Shown: positions 11,788 through 23,130, counted from the first letter of the stretch. The stretch is DNA of 64,000 nucleotides from Notospermus geniculatus (GCA_002633025.1 NMRB01000157.1:443076-507075); one strand, 5' to 3'. Notes: generated by a model from the letters alone, not told the origin. Numbers and translations are program-made.

Positions 11788-12269
11788 TATGTTGGGATTT
11801 TTTTGTGAAATATGTGTTTTTCAAATACATTTTCCTGTAAATTTATGTATATACAAAGTATATTGCAAAGTCCTGCCCGCATTTTCTATTTTCAGCACAT
11901 TTTACATTAGGTTACTATGGGATTCTCAATGGAGCATTTGATAGAGTCCACCCAGATATACTTTAACAGACGAAATATCAAAACCACAAAATTGGGTAGT
12001 TTGTCGATAAACATCAATATTAGGTCCTAAGTCTAATAATAAGGGGTTAAAACAACCCCAGTATCAATTTGATATTTTATCAGCTGGAATTAATTACGGT
12101 AATTTCCACCTAGTGCTCCATGGAGAACTCTGTAAAGGTGAAACCGACTGCAAAATGTCAGGAAAATGGAAACTACGGGGAGGAATTTGCCATATATACT
12201 TTGTATATACCGGTACATAAATGTACATGAATTTGGAAGACACGTATTTTAGAAAAATTTCCCAACATA
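11788..12269. mobile_element. Foldback MITE adjacent to the previous element
   Basis: The arms 11788-11945 and about 12105-12269 are diverged inverted copies. Both carry ATACTTTGTATATAC in the middle and TATGTTGGGA / CCCAACATA at the outer ends. The loop holds no gene. Confidence 0.65.
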
Positions 12270-12682
12270 TTTTTCCCCGGTTATCAGCCATTAGGCACCA
12301 GACAAGTATAAATTAGGTAAGTTTTTTTCCCATTGCTTTTCACTTTTTTACCATATCTTGTTTTTTTTGCTCAAATGACAAAAAGAAAACGTTGAAGATA
12401 AAGTGAACAAGTGATGTTTATTTTGTAGCTTATAACACTGGCAACATGATACAACTGGAGCCGAGGTTAGATTTTTTTAGAGTTTTGGTAGCGAGGTACA
12501 TTTATAGAACCAAAGAAACGAGCAAATCCAAAATGTGATATTCATATCTATATATTACACTATATACACGGTACAAACGTTTTCGGCAGCATCCTGCTAG
12601 CCCTCATCAGGTAAAATGAGAAATATTACAAATTGAAGAAAGACTGGAGCATTAACATAACAGCAATAATACAATTAGTAAC

Positions 12683-13436
12683 NNNNNNNNNNNNNNNNNN
12701 NNNNNNNNNNNNNNNNNNNNNNNNNNNNNNNNNNNNNNNNNNNNNNNNNNNNNNNNNNNNNNNNNNNNNNNNNNNNNNNNNNNNNNNNNNNNNNNNNNNN
12801 NNNNNNNNNNNNNNNNNNNNNNNNNNNNNNNNNNNNNNNNNNNNNNNNNNNNNNNNNNNNNNNNNNNNNNNNNNNNNNNNNNNNNNNNNNNNNNNNNNNN
12901 NNNNNNNNNNNNNNNNNNNNNNNNNNNNNNNNNNNNNNNNNNNNNNNNNNNNNNNNNNNNNNNNNNNNNNNNNNNNNNNNNNNNNNNNNNNNNNNNNNNN
13001 NNNNNNNNNNNNNNNNNNNNNNNNNNNNNNNNNNNNNNNNNNNNNNNNNNNNNNNNNNNNNNNNNNNNNNNNNNNNNNNNNNNNNNNNNNNNNNNNNNNN
13101 NNNNNNNNNNNNNNNNNNNNNNNNNNNNNNNNNNNNNNNNNNNNNNNNNNNNNNNNNNNNNNNNNNNNNNNNNNNNNNNNNNNNNNNNNNNNNNNNNNNN
13201 NNNNNNNNNNNNNNNNNNNNNNNNNNNNNNNNNNNNNNNNNNNNNNNNNNNNNNNNNNNNNNNNNNNNNNNNNNNNNNNNNNNNNNNNNNNNNNNNNNNN
13301 NNNNNNNNNNNNNNNNNNNNNNNNNNNNNNNNNNNNNNNNNNNNNNNNNNNNNNNNNNNNNNNNNNNNNNNNNNNNNNNNNNNNNNNNNNNNNNNNNNNN
13401 NNNNNNNNNNNNNNNNNNNNNNNNNNNNNNNNNNNN
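12683..13436. other. Assembly gap (N run)
   Basis: 754 unresolved bases within the large intron between the first two visible vWA exons. The left flank carries CCTGCTAGCCCTCATCAGG, a repeat-like end. Frames spanning the Ns are meaningless. Confidence 1.
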
Positions 13437-14069
13437 TCCCCGGGTTACAGTCTTTTTACGCATTTCATGGACGGGCTCGGGCCGGGCGGATCGTACTCGT
13501 AGGCGGCCTTTTTTAGACATAACTCGGCAAGAAAGTTGCACGTTGTAGCCCCTTTTACAATTTTTTAGGGCGGGGCGGGGCTTTTCGAGAACTAGTTTGG
13601 TTTGACAAGGGCTTTACGATGTTCAATGTTTCGTAGCCACGAAGTGGCAACCAAAGATCACATCCAACACCAGACGAAACACAGACCGAATTTCGAATAG
13701 CGCTCCGCGAAGTTGACGTCAATAAATTTATAAATATGTTATGCTCGTTGTACACTTGGATTTTTCTTGTACTGAAAATTATAAATGGGGCCTAGATGGG
13801 TGTTGATAATCCACGTTTTTGGTCATAAGTTCTGAATGGGTTGACCTAAATCTTGTACGTTCATCATTTACACATGTCAGAAAAGTCGGTCACGCGACCG
13901 CGTTATGGTTATCTACGCTAGGTTAGGATGGTGCCACTAGTTGCAGGGAGGAACGCTTAGGAAGTCCAAGCATTCTATTTCACTGAAAAAAATCAGGAAG
14001 GGGTTTAAATGTGGCAAATTGCATTATGTAACCATTTCAGAACTTATGATCAAAAACGTAAAAGCATTA
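13437..14069. other. Repeat debris, no gene
   Basis: About 13440-13610 is inverted-related to the MITE at 34338-34586 (shared CATGGACGGGCTCGG and GAGAACTAG). About 13755-13800 (AAAATTATAAATGGGGC) matches one arm of the MITE at 44320-44496. Nothing coding is seen. Confidence 0.5.
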
Positions 14070-14193
14070 TTAGGGAGGTTTCGCAAGCGGCCGGTTAGGC
14101 CATGCGGCGACATTTATCTTTTGTGTGGGTATACCCAAACAATAGATAAACGTCGTCGTATGGCCTAACCGGGCGCTTGCGAAACCTCACTAA
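14070..14193. mobile_element. Short palindromic MITE (TTAGGGAGGTTTCGCAAGCG)
   Basis: The ends TTAGGGAGGTTTCGCAAGCG and CGCTTGCGAAACCTCACTAA face each other. The inner halves (GGTTAGGCCAT / ATGGCCTAACC, ATTTATCT / AGATAAAC) also pair, so the whole ~124 bases fold back. A half copy is at 54554-54601. Confidence 0.8.
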
Positions 14194-14824
14194 TATCTCA
14201 GAAGCGCCAACTGTTATTTTAGTTTTGCGCCAGTCGTTTTTTAGATACATCCTAGTACTAATGCACTGCGAAGGAATTTATAAAACTACAGTAAAAACCG
14301 ATGTTCACGAAAGCCATCGCAGCGCCCCCTTATGTTAATTCCTGCTGAGGCATGATGGGACATCATCATGCACCAGCATCCAACCTAATTCGACCTCATT
14401 AAAATTTGTCTGGACAGGGGGTTATAAGACCTCTAATTCTACTGCCACGCAACGTCTCCTTGTTTGTGAACGACTCCAAATCACTGCTAAACGTCTCTGT
14501 TTTGTTGATTTGCTAAAGAACATCTTTGTTTTCTAAAAGCACATCTCTGATTTTGTAACCTACGTCTCTGTTTTGTCAACGGTTCTACTTTTTGCGGATA
14601 TAACCGCCCATACCCTACTCCATGACTCGGTGGATTCACAGGTCATCGTTACCGCCATGGAGTTGATCAACGAATAGCCCTCCGCAAAGATTACGTCAGT
14701 ATGGTCCGAGTTTGCACCAAACGGCCTAGAGTACTAGTATATGAGGAATAAATTAACCAAATTGATTTGACATTCGCAACAAAAGAAGATTAAATCGAAC
14801 TTCGCGGAGCGGTTTTTTATTCAG

Positions 14825-14922
14825 TTTACGGTACCGTAAGTTGGTTACGGTACGGAAAGTTTGTGAATACAAATTGATAGATATTTACGGTACCGTAAAA
14901 TAGTACTTTACGGTACCGTAAC
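14825..14922. repeat. Cluster of TTACGGTACCGTAA palindromes
   Basis: Three perfect 14-base palindromes TTACGGTACCGTAA and one partial copy lie within 100 bases. They may be the core of a degenerate foldback element, with AATACAAATTGATAG and ATACGAATTTTTGTGAATA nearby. Confidence 0.6.
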
Positions 14923-15134
14923 TAAAAAAATATACGAATTTTTGTGAATAAGGTCCCTGATTACTAGGGGACTTAGATTTCTTTTACAAACTGACAACAG
15001 TGACAGAAATCAAAGTCCGCCGTAACCGAAGTCCTTCCCCTTTTGTAGCCCTATTAAATGCACAATAGAATCTGTATAGCTCTTTAATAGAACATGCATT
15101 CAAATAGCTAAAATAATCGGTCGTCGGTCAGCCA

Positions 15135-15215
15135 GTCACTCGTGATGTAGTGGTTCGGGGACCTGCACATAAAGCAAATACTGCGGGTTCGACTCCCTGC
15201 CGGGCAACTGTTTTT
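15135..15215 (+). repeat. tRNA-like (SINE head or tRNA pseudogene)
   Basis: A box-A-like TGATGTAGTGG (about 15143-15153) and a strong box B GGGTTCGACTCCC (15184-15196) are spaced as in a tRNA gene. A T-run follows (about 15211-15217). The flanking acceptor halves do not pair and the anticodon arm has no good stem, so a working tRNA is unlikely. Confidence 0.45.
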
Positions 15216-15549
15216 TTGTTTAAATTTTTTTTCTTGTCATCTTCGATCATTACACAACATTGTCTTTTGGACTTTGATTCCTAATCGTAGGTCTATGGAG
15301 TTGTATGTCTAGAAAAGCATGTCAGGCTTGCATTCCTAGAAAAACGGGTCCGGCGGGCTTGCATTCCTAGGAAAGCGGGTCCGACGGAGGACCTGATGTA
15401 TGGACGCCTGAAAGGGCAAGTGAACGATGCACTTTTATTACATGACATTTTACCGAGGGTGATCTTGTCATGACTATATCCGCGCAGGGACCAAATCACG
15501 GCCCCATTTTCATCATGTCGTACTTGGCGCAAGTTTTCAAATTGCAACA

Positions 15550-16430
15550 CCTCACTACGAATGAAAAATATGTGCAGAATGTACACTCATCCCAAAAAAT
15601 AAATGGACAAAAGTTTTTGTCTTCTGTTGCTGAGGTATGCACACGATGGGGTTGCAGCTTTGATACCTGGCCCTTGAACATCTCCTCTGTATGTCAGACA
15701 GGAAATTTCATGGAAAAAAATTAATTATCATGAAAATATCACTATTTTAAAATATCATCAAGATTGAGATTTTTGAAACCTTAACATTTTTTACCAGAAA
15801 TGACTTTTCAAGTAATCCATGGTAAATTCTAAGAAATATGGTGAAGAAAGTGTTTGAAAATCTTGGCTTACTTTGATGATATTTGAGATTATCGAAAATA
15901 TCAAAAATCTGAAATTTGAGATTTTTCAGGAAATTTTGGGTTGAGGTGTTAACCTTCGCTAAAAGATTAAGTCTGACCAAGATTCGGTAACTATATTACC
16001 ATCGGTCACAGAGAAATTAAACTTTTTCTTTAAATTGTGTTGAAAAGTGTCCCGTTTTTCATGCATAATTCCTTGAATAACACAGACTAGGGAAAATATT
16101 TTTCAGTAATTTCTTCACCATGAGTCTTAGAACTCTTCATAGATTCATGATAAATTTGTTTTTTATGAAAAACTTCAAGATTTCAAAAATCTCATTTTCA
16201 ATGATATTCTGAAACTGTGATAATTTCACGATATTTTAATTTTTTCCTTAAAACTTGCTCTTGGACATATACAAGAGATGTTGAAGGGCCATATATCTGA
16301 GCTAGAACCCAAAATTATGCATCACTTCCTGTACAGAGTTAAAAAACACTGTCCATTTATTTTTTGGGATGAGTGTACATCATGTGCCTAACTCAAAGTA
16401 TTCTGCGCATATTTTTCATTCGCAGAGTGA
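15550..16430. mobile_element. Inverted-repeat element, ~0.9 kb
   Basis: The left arm has GAATGAAAAATATGTGCAGAA and then ACTCATCCCAAAAAATAAAT. The right arm has the inverse of each (ATTTATTTTTTGGGATGAGT, then ATTCTGCGCATATTTTTCATTC). The interior is AT-rich with short palindromic runs and no coding motif. Confidence 0.7.
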
Positions 16431-16499
16431 TGTATATCAACCCTGAAGTTTTCTTTAATTTTGAGTAGGACTTTAATTGGGATCCTAGATTTCTATCGT

Positions 16500-17768
16500 A
16501 ACGGAAGTCCGCCTGGGACCACTCTTTCTAAATGTTGGACCTCTATTCCTAAGGAAATGCAGTCTCTTGGTCCTAGGACTACATTTCCTAGTTGTCCAGG
16601 ACCGTAGGACTTAGATTCCTAAGAGTTAGGGTCCGTAGGACTTAGAATCCTAGGAGTTAGGGTCCCGCGGACCCTACTTACTAGGACCTGAGTTACTTTC
16701 ACACCGGAAATCACACGGGCGGGTTTGGGCTATATTGGATTATGCAGGCTTGGGCGGGTTTGGGCTATATGGCGCCTAATGGGATATATGTATTCTAGGC
16801 CATGTTCTGGAGTACATCTCATTGGTTTCATGCCATTAGAATGTGTCTGACTTATTCATGGTTAAAACCCACTGTGTGTCCTGCGTCTAAGTCCAAGAGT
16901 ACAAAGGAGATGTTGAGCGATCAGGCAGGCTTGTCTAGAATTTGTACACTACTTTCTTTTGTCCTCCCACACTGAGACGCAGGAAAGACAGACGCGTGTG
17001 ATCATCTTGTGGGCAAATTTCAGAGATCATGCAGCATACAGAAGGTAGAACAATAGTTTTCTAGGCCTTTATCCTATGTAATGCAGAATTTGTACGCCGA
17101 TTGGGCTAAACACCCTTCATGAATATTGCCCTTAAAAGCTGGAAAGGCACTTCGAGGCCAACACGTATTCATTGGAAAGATCTCAGTGAGTTCTTTCCGG
17201 CAAATACGTATGTCAGTGGTCACTACAAGATCTAAAGGTTTGCTAGGTTGGTTAATTTGTTAATTCCAGTGAAATCGTCAAGTGAAGGGGTTATTATTAC
17301 GAACGTGAGAACCTACACTGGCCCCATGAGTCTTTGTTCGTAATAAACGATTTAAACTTGCTAATCCCGCAAACCTGTTATTTCCATTCAGACATCCCAC
17401 AAGTATCATGCTCGTAGGGACCATGGGCGGGGGAGGATCGGGGACACGTGCCAGACACCGCAGCCGCCGCCGCCACCGCCACCACCTTTGGGCCAAAAAC
17501 ACTCATTGATGTTTTTTCCATCATTACTCCTCAGGATTGGCCAGAAATTGTGTCTCCGAACATCTCGATTTTAAACATTTTGTGTGTGTGTGTGTAGGTG
17601 GGGGTGGGGGTGGGGGGAAGGGGTAAGATCCTCTCGGCGCCAAACATTTTTCGTCAGGATTGGCCAGAAATCGCATTTCAGAGCATTGAGACTGGCTCTT
17701 TCCTCCTCAGCCCCCACCCCTGAGGAGGAAGGGCCTGACATGCCTGATTCTTGTTTACTTCCTTTAAG
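16500..17768. other. Intron sequence with minisatellite and partial MITE copies
   Basis: Two copies of a ~31 base unit with TAGGACTTAGATTCCTA lie near 16605-16670, related to TTGCATTCCTAGAAA repeats at 15300-15375. The segment 16790-17140 is a rearranged partial copy of the 10682-11195 MITE region. At 17455-17490 there is a GCC-rich triplet run, and at 17580-17600 a short GT run, both flanked by a duplicated CAGGATTGGCCAGAAAT (17531 and about 17658). No exon is recognised before 17769. Confidence 0.5.
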
Positions 17769-17879
17769 GTGGGGGGACTAATCTTGCCCTGTCACTAAGA
17801 ACATACAGAGATGTTATGATACCAATTAATCTTAGGGAGAGAGAGTCTGCCAAACAGTATCTAATTATTCTGTCTGATG
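17769..17879 (+). CDS. Factor B/C2-like gene, exon 'B': vWA domain with two MIDAS residues
   Basis: After a pyrimidine-rich acceptor (CTTCCTTTAAG), a 111-base exon continues the vWA domain. It contains GGGTNLALSLR, whose Thr is the second MIDAS element, and ends AKQYLIILSDG, whose Asp is the third. The donor is GATG|GTGAGT. Phase is 1 in and 1 out, and the split glycine codon joins exactly with exon A. The reading frame is open throughout and the motif order matches vWA domains, where 'GGTN...AL' follows the 'F' strand and precedes 'vi.lSDG'. The intron to the next exon contains the MITEs at 18.1-20.2 kb. Confidence 0.85.
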
Positions 17880-18122
17880 GTGAGTATAGACGTATTCATC
17901 GTTTTTTACACTAAACGTTTAGAAACAATTGTGCAGGCACACATACCTGATGATATCGTGGACAAAATACGTGTGTTCAATGAAAACAGTAAAAACCATT
18001 ATAAAAGAAAATCAAACTGGAGTCAGTGCTTCATTTTCAGTGATGCCCGCTTTTAAGAAACCGACTAGATGTAACAAAACGGAACCTCGATAGCCAAGCT
18101 GTTATCACGTCCGTTTAGCGTG

Positions 18123-18766
18123 TAAACTCCCTACGCAGTTGTGTACCGCGCCCCCTTCGGTTTACTCACTCTCCACATCTGCTTTACTTCGTGGAAGTCG
18201 CCGCGTTTGGTCAACAGATGGCGTCAGGGCCTGACGCGAGTTTTACAGCCTATCAGCACGCTGCTTTCAGAACTCTTTTGCCCGTTGGCAACGGATGTTC
18301 TTGTGCTACCATGGCTACGAACCGCTCGGCCAATGAAAAAGTGTCTCAGGCCAACTTGGTTACCGATTGCTCGGCGCTCTCATTGGCAGACACTGTCAGC
18401 GCCATCTGTTGACCGAACGCGGCGAATTTTATGAAGTTAAGCACTTGTGGAGAGCGAGTAAAGGCCCGTTTCCACAGAAGCGGTAGCGCGAGCGTTTTGA
18501 CGCTTCCCCCATTGTTTGGAAGCAGAGCGGCGGAAAATAACAAAAGATTTGACGCATCACGCAGCGTGAAACGCGTCTGTGGAAACGAGCCTAAAGGCCC
18601 GTTTCCACAGAAGCGGTAGCGTGAGCGTTTTGACGCTTCGAACATTGTTTGGAAGCAGAGCGGCGGAAAATAACAAAAGATTTGACGCATCACGCAGCGT
18701 GATACGCGTTTGTGGAAACGGGGCTTTAACGGAAGGGGCGCGATACACAACTGCGTAGGGAGCTTA
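18123..18766. mobile_element. Mutator-like MITE with 9 bp target-site duplication
   Basis: The element begins TAAACTCCCTACGCAGTTG and ends with the inverse CAACTGCGTAGGGAGCTTA. The arms continue to the GCGCCCC / GGGGCGC level. TTTAGCGTG is present immediately on both sides (18114-18122 and 18767-18775). A 9 bp duplication is characteristic of the Mutator superfamily. It has no transposase. It contains a nested tandem pair of smaller foldbacks. An older copy covers 22501-24220. Confidence 0.85.
18461..18725. repeat. Two tandem ~131 bp foldback MITEs nested in the Mutator-like MITE
   Basis: Each unit starts AGGCCCGTTTCCACAGAAGC and ends with the inverse (GTGGAAACG...CCT or CTTT). The two copies, 18461-18592 and 18593-18725, are nearly identical, each with ATTGTTTGGAAGCAGAGCGG. 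The copy of the host MITE at 24180-24205 lacks them, giving an empty-site comparison (GGGTAAAACCGAGGGG). The second insertion is next to or inside the end of the first. Confidence 0.75.
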
Positions 18767-18865
18767 TTTAGCGTGTGGCATGTCGCAGCTTCGAAATCCA
18801 GTCTCGGCCAAATGGGATTAATTATCCTTGGATCTTCACGTCCGTCACATGCGACTTTAAGACCA

Positions 18866-20231
18866 AGGGCCGTATTCTAGAAGCTTCCTTAAAGCTGAAC
18901 TGCATGCATAAAACGAGGGCATCTCACGTTAAAATGAAATGGTCCATGGACCATGTGCTCACCGGGTTGGACATAATAGTCTAATGACAGAGGGAGGTAC
19001 ATATCAGTGTTATGAGCAATCTCGGTCAAGTCACTCCCAGGTAGGACTTTGATGATTTTTGGGTTATGCCACCTGGCGCCATAGGCCCTATTGTATGTTC
19101 GATCGGGCCGGAACTTCACATGCACATAAAGGTCATCTGCAGAGGACCGCATAGCACATTGGAGTGCTTTGGGTCAGGTCGTTCCTGAGTTACACCACTT
19201 TGATGATTTTCGGGTTACGCCACCTGGCGGCCATATTGGATGTCCGATCGGGCCGAAACTTCACATGGTCATAAAGGTCATCTGCAGGGGCCCACATAGC
19301 ACATTGGAGCGCTTTGGGTTAAAGCGTTCCTGAGTTACAGCACTTTGATGATTTTTGGGTTACGCCACCTGGTGGCCATGTTTGAAGTCAAATCAGGCTG
19401 AAATTTGACGTGCATGTAAAGGTCATCTAGATGGAGGTAAATATCAAATTTGAGCCCTCTGCGTCAAGTCGTTCCTGAGTAATAGCACTTACTTGATTTT
19501 CAGGTTACGCCACCTGGCGGCCATACTGGATGTCCAATCGGGCCGAAACTTGGTATTTTTGAAGGTACCCCTCCAATGCATGTTNCCAACAGCGGAAAAT
19601 TTTGTTCACAAGTATTCCTCGTCATAGAATGTTGACGTGTCATGGCCATATTGTGCCTTACCTGTAGCCTCGGTCATATGATCAATACTCGATGAACGGA
19701 CAATAGGCCTACATCGGCATTTACCCCATTGTGAAACCTGGAGACGACTCCAATACGCAATAATTTCGCCGAGAAAAAGGACTCGAATAAACACAGCGGA
19801 CCGCTGGTCTAGTGGAAAACTCACCGGTCTTCCAAGCCGAAACTTGGAGGTTCGAATCCAGATCCGGTCTATTCCTTTTTTCATTTGAATACTTTTTCAG
19901 TTCGGTATTTCGCTTTTCTGACATGTGGACAGATGCACTCACAGCGTTGATCACTTGTTGATGGTCAGGACGCAAATAAAGTGCTGCCACCTACATGCTT
20001 GGGTACTCTATCATGTTTGGAGTCCCACTAAAACATGGCGGATGTCCCATGTTATTTCAGGTACTGCCCGCGTTGTGGCGCGGGCGTTTTTTAAAAACGC
20101 GCGAGGCCCTTGTTTTATGCATGCAGTTCAGATTTAAGTGTAAGGTCGACCTTAATCTTTTGTATTCTATCCTGCAAACAATAGCTAAAGGTCGACCTTA
20201 CACTTAAGGACGCTTCTAGAATACGGCCCTT
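18866..20231. mobile_element. TIR element AGGGCCGTATTCTAGAAGC, with nested repeats
   Basis: The ends AGGGCCGTATTCTAGAAGC and GCTTCTAGAATACGGCCCT are inverted. Just inside, the left arm has CTGAACTGCATGCATAAAAC and the right arm TTTTATGCATGCAGTTCAG. The middle holds a block of the GCCACCTGG family (18930-19590), a single N at 19585 and a tRNA-like sequence. Near the right end there is also a short palindrome around AAGGTCGACCTTA. Confidence 0.7.
19799..19870 (+). tRNA. tRNA-like sequence, probably a pseudogene or SINE head (Gly-TCC-like)
   Basis: A perfect box A TGGTCTAGTGG (from about 19806) and perfect box B GGTTCGAATCC lie at normal spacing, followed by a T-run terminator at 19875-19881. 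The anticodon loop can be read CTTCCAA (anticodon TCC, glycine) with a partly paired stem. Five bases of the acceptor (GACCG / CGGTC) pair. The T-stem is poor and two acceptor pairs are lost, so I favour a decayed tRNA or tRNA-derived repeat inside the surrounding element. Confidence 0.45.
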
Positions 20232-20468
20232 AGAGTCTATCACACCGACTTTTGATTCCCTTTCGGGCCCACTCTTCATGTGAGAAATACAACAACTATC
20301 TCTGACACCACAGGTTTTGTCTGTGCACTCCAGTTTCCTCCTGTAGTACATTAAATTCACCCAATGTTGTCTGTGGAGCAAATAATGTCGTATTTGGCGC
20401 TCAGCTTAGTATTTCATATCATCAGTTAGATATCGCTTTCTTATCTCGTATCCTTGGGTATTTTTCAG

Positions 20469-20717
20469 GTCGGTATACCACTGGAGGAAACCCAGCATAC
20501 ATAGCAAACGAACTCAAAGAAAGCGGAGTCGAGATCTTTTCAATAAAGATTGGAATGAGTTCTACAATATTCTCTGCACTCAGAGCTAGAAATATACTTA
20601 TCGGGATGTCGTCCGAAGATGAAATGAACCAAGATGGGAAAGATCCCCATTTTTTTAATCTGCCTGACTATGATACATTGGGTTTGCTCTTGGACTCTCT
20701 GATCAATGGACCCATAG
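20469..20717 (+). CDS. Factor B/C2-like gene, exon 'C': C-terminal half of the vWA domain
   Basis: This 249-base exon lies between TTTTTCAG and G|GTAAGT, phase 1 on both sides, and it completes the SDG glycine of exon B. It reads RYTTGGNPAYIANELKESGV, then EIFSIKIG, and later HFFNLPDYDTLGLLLDSL. This is the canonical vWA ending ('A..Lk..GveifsigiG', then 'hff.l.dydtL..l...l'). It closes the domain, and the last residues (NGPIG/D) form a short linker to the protease exon. The frame is fully open and the spacing to the preceding motifs is normal. Confidence 0.88.
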
Positions 20718-21020
20718 GTAAGTCAAACGAAGTTTAGGGTCCATATTCATAAACATACTTAATTAAAAGGGTGATGCATATGTGTTGAACAAAGGATAAG
20801 TTTCACAGACAGACTTGAATATGGCCCTTGGAACATATCTTGATTTCGTCTCATCTGCCGGTTTCAGTGAACATTATTCTAAAAACGTAGTTTATTTGAG
20901 TTGCAGCGAAAGTTCAAGTTATGTAAAGCTGAACTAGCTCGATAAAAGACGCCGATGAGTTGTTAAATAACTGGAGAGAGCATGTAACATTTTCTCGGTT
21001 CTTCTTGATGTCGACGTCAT
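20718..21020. other. Intron start, small inverted repeat
   Basis: A ~95 base element at about 20740-20832 has AGGGTCCATATTCATAA and TTGAATATGGCCCTT as inverted ends, related to the AGGGCCATATTCATAAAGGG family. No exon is seen. Confidence 0.4.
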
Positions 21021-21396
21021 CAATGAGGAACCCGCCCTGCGATTTATCCCGACAGGTCGGCGCTGCGAGCGATTGCACCTAAACGACGTAGTTGACGTAG
21101 TTTTAGGTGTTGACGTTGCGTCATGAAAAAAATTCCTGTACATTTTTCTACAGGAAGAATGACACAAATGACGCTGTCCTTATCGCTATCGGATGTCTTA
21201 ATTTTAAGAAAAAAAGGAATGAGTTTAAAAGAAAATTTCATCTGCTACACGATGATGTAAGTTTAACTGCCATGCGACCAACACAAATGGTTTATTTTCA
21301 CGCCAGAAATAAATGGAAATAACGTTAGAAAAAAGAGATTTCGGTCACATCGCTCGCAGCGCCACGTTATGACGTTAGTGTGCGGGTTCCTCATTG
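21021..21396. mobile_element. MITE with CAATGAGGAACCCGC ends
   Basis: The left end CAATGAGGAACCCGC and right end GCGGGTTCCTCATTG are exact inverses. Subterminal CGGCGCTGCGAGCGAT and ATCGCTCGCAGCGCC also pair. Directly abuts the next element. Confidence 0.75.
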
Positions 21397-22060
21397 GGGC
21401 ATCTATAAACAGCGAACTAGCGAACTGGCGATCTCAGATGACCGATTAGTTGCACTGGAATTTTCTCTTTGCATGGCAATTTTGACGCCCAGGGACACTT
21501 CCGATAAACAGCGATACATAGGGATTATTGCTGACAATTAATGATATACCTAATATAATTTGGGAATAGGGAGATAAGACCAATCCCTACAACTTTTCAA
21601 AAGGGACCCATAGTAAATTCTCAACCACTTAGGAGCTGTAGGCCTACTTTGAGGCTATCCTTCATTTCATGATTTACGCTGAATATCAACCTCACTTCAC
21701 CTCTTGGTAGGTAATTTAGCAGTATAGATACTTCGATTCTTGCACTCTTCAGTATGGTGTAGTGCATGGTTGTGGGCTCAATTCTGAACATCTTTGGAGC
21801 GATTGGTTGTGTGTAGTTTATGGTTATGATTCTTCAAGTTTTGATTTAAACTTCCGCTATTGACCACAAATGAGCGAAGGATCGAGCCCAGAACCCTATA
21901 CTCCGCCAAAAGACTCACAGCTCCAGGTCCTTGAGAACTTAAGATATGCCCATTTTGAAAAATTGTAGAGGGAAGTCTGTCCCCAAGTATTAGGGGCCAG
22001 ATATAATTAATCGATCATCTCAGTTCGCAAGTTCGCCAGTTCGTTGTTTATAGATGCCCC
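21396..22060. mobile_element. MITE with GGGGCATCTATAAACAGCG-type ends
   Basis: The left end has GGGGCATCTATAAACA and AACTAGCGAACTGGCGA. The right end has TCGCCAGTTCGTTG and TTTATAGATGCCCC. The interior (about 21480-21970) is related in inverse orientation to 33360-33820, sharing a CATTTCATGATTTACGCTGA segment and ACTATGGGTCCCTTTTGAAA-like text. Confidence 0.7.
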
Positions 22061-22189
22061 ATCGACATGTTTGCACCAAGCTTGTTCTGTAAATACGAAG
22101 CCTGTAAATTTATACCAAGTCTTACACCATTTCGTCCTGGTGTCGAGGTGGGTCCTTTTCTGATGTTATCATCTAGTTTGCACTCAGGC

Positions 22190-22262
22190 ACGCAGTAGCT
22201 CTTTCAGTTGAGTGGAAAGCCTGATAATCCGGAACTCGTGGGTTCGAATCCAACAAGGAACC
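22190..22262 (+). repeat. tRNA-like sequence (pseudogene or SINE head)
   Basis: A GTAGCTCTTTCAGTTGAGTGG segment resembles a D-arm/box A. A strong box B GGGTTCGAATCC follows at about 22239-22250, and a TTTTTT terminator at 22265-22270. The anticodon and acceptor stems do not pair convincingly, so this is not called a working tRNA. Confidence 0.4.
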
Positions 22263-23029
22263 ACTTTTTTCACTTAGAGGGATCTCGCAAACAGAAAATA
22301 GGCAAAGAAAATGGCGGAATGTCGTTGCAAACAAGCAGGCAGTATGATTTAGTTGGATATGTGGCCGCGCGATGGCACGGCACTATACAAATGACATATT
22401 TGGGTTTTTTATACTAACTAGTTCAGCTTTAAAGCTGACCTGTCTCTTTTACCCTACCATGCACATAGAGTGACAAAACCATACCTGCCGTGCCAGACCG
22501 TAAACTCCCTGCGCTTTACCGCGCCCTCTTTGGTTTACCCGCTATCCACACACTGGGAACTCTCGAGGAAAACGGTGTTTAAATGGGCATGCGGGCAATG
22601 ATTTGGTACAAACAAATGGACGTTTCGCTGCAAGATAACGTGCGATGTGTGCTAGCCTCCACCACGACATACGTGTGCAGCACATGCACAAATGCATTGA
22701 ATAGACTGACGAGGGTCCAAGACCGACTACAGACGTGTACTAAGGAGGTAGACATTCAAATACAGACATTACGATTTAATTATCAAGCCAGGAACGTATG
22801 CCTACTAGTAGGTCTCTTCCAGTTATTTTAGTTTGTTTAGTCTTGCTCGCTGTGGCAGTCAGGCAGAGCATAGGTTTGTTCGGAAAAATGGCCCGCAGGT
22901 CTCCAACTCAACTGAAATATTCTCGGAAAGCTGGTTTGCTTTCATTGCTCAGGTCCCCATAAAATGAAAAAAAAACAATGCCCATTTTTCAAATGTTAGG
23001 TTCGAAGCCAATTGAAAAAATTAAGTTAA

Positions 23030-23130
23030 GGCATCCTGAGAACACCAGGTGTTCTTAGCACTGGCTCCCTTCGTCACCGCACACAAACTGTGCAGTGATG
23101 AAGGGAGCTGTTGAAGTTCTCAGGATGTAG
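23030..23130. repeat. Small hairpin
   Basis: CATCCTGAGAAC (about 23032) pairs with GTTCTCAGGATG (about 23117). Inside it, GCTCCCTTCGTCACCGCA pairs with TGCAGTGATGAAGGGAGC. A ~100 base near-palindrome. Confidence 0.65.

Noticed and set aside
12633-13541. Long open frames on both strands across the N run
   Set aside because: Almost entirely unknown bases; no coding evidence outside the gap.
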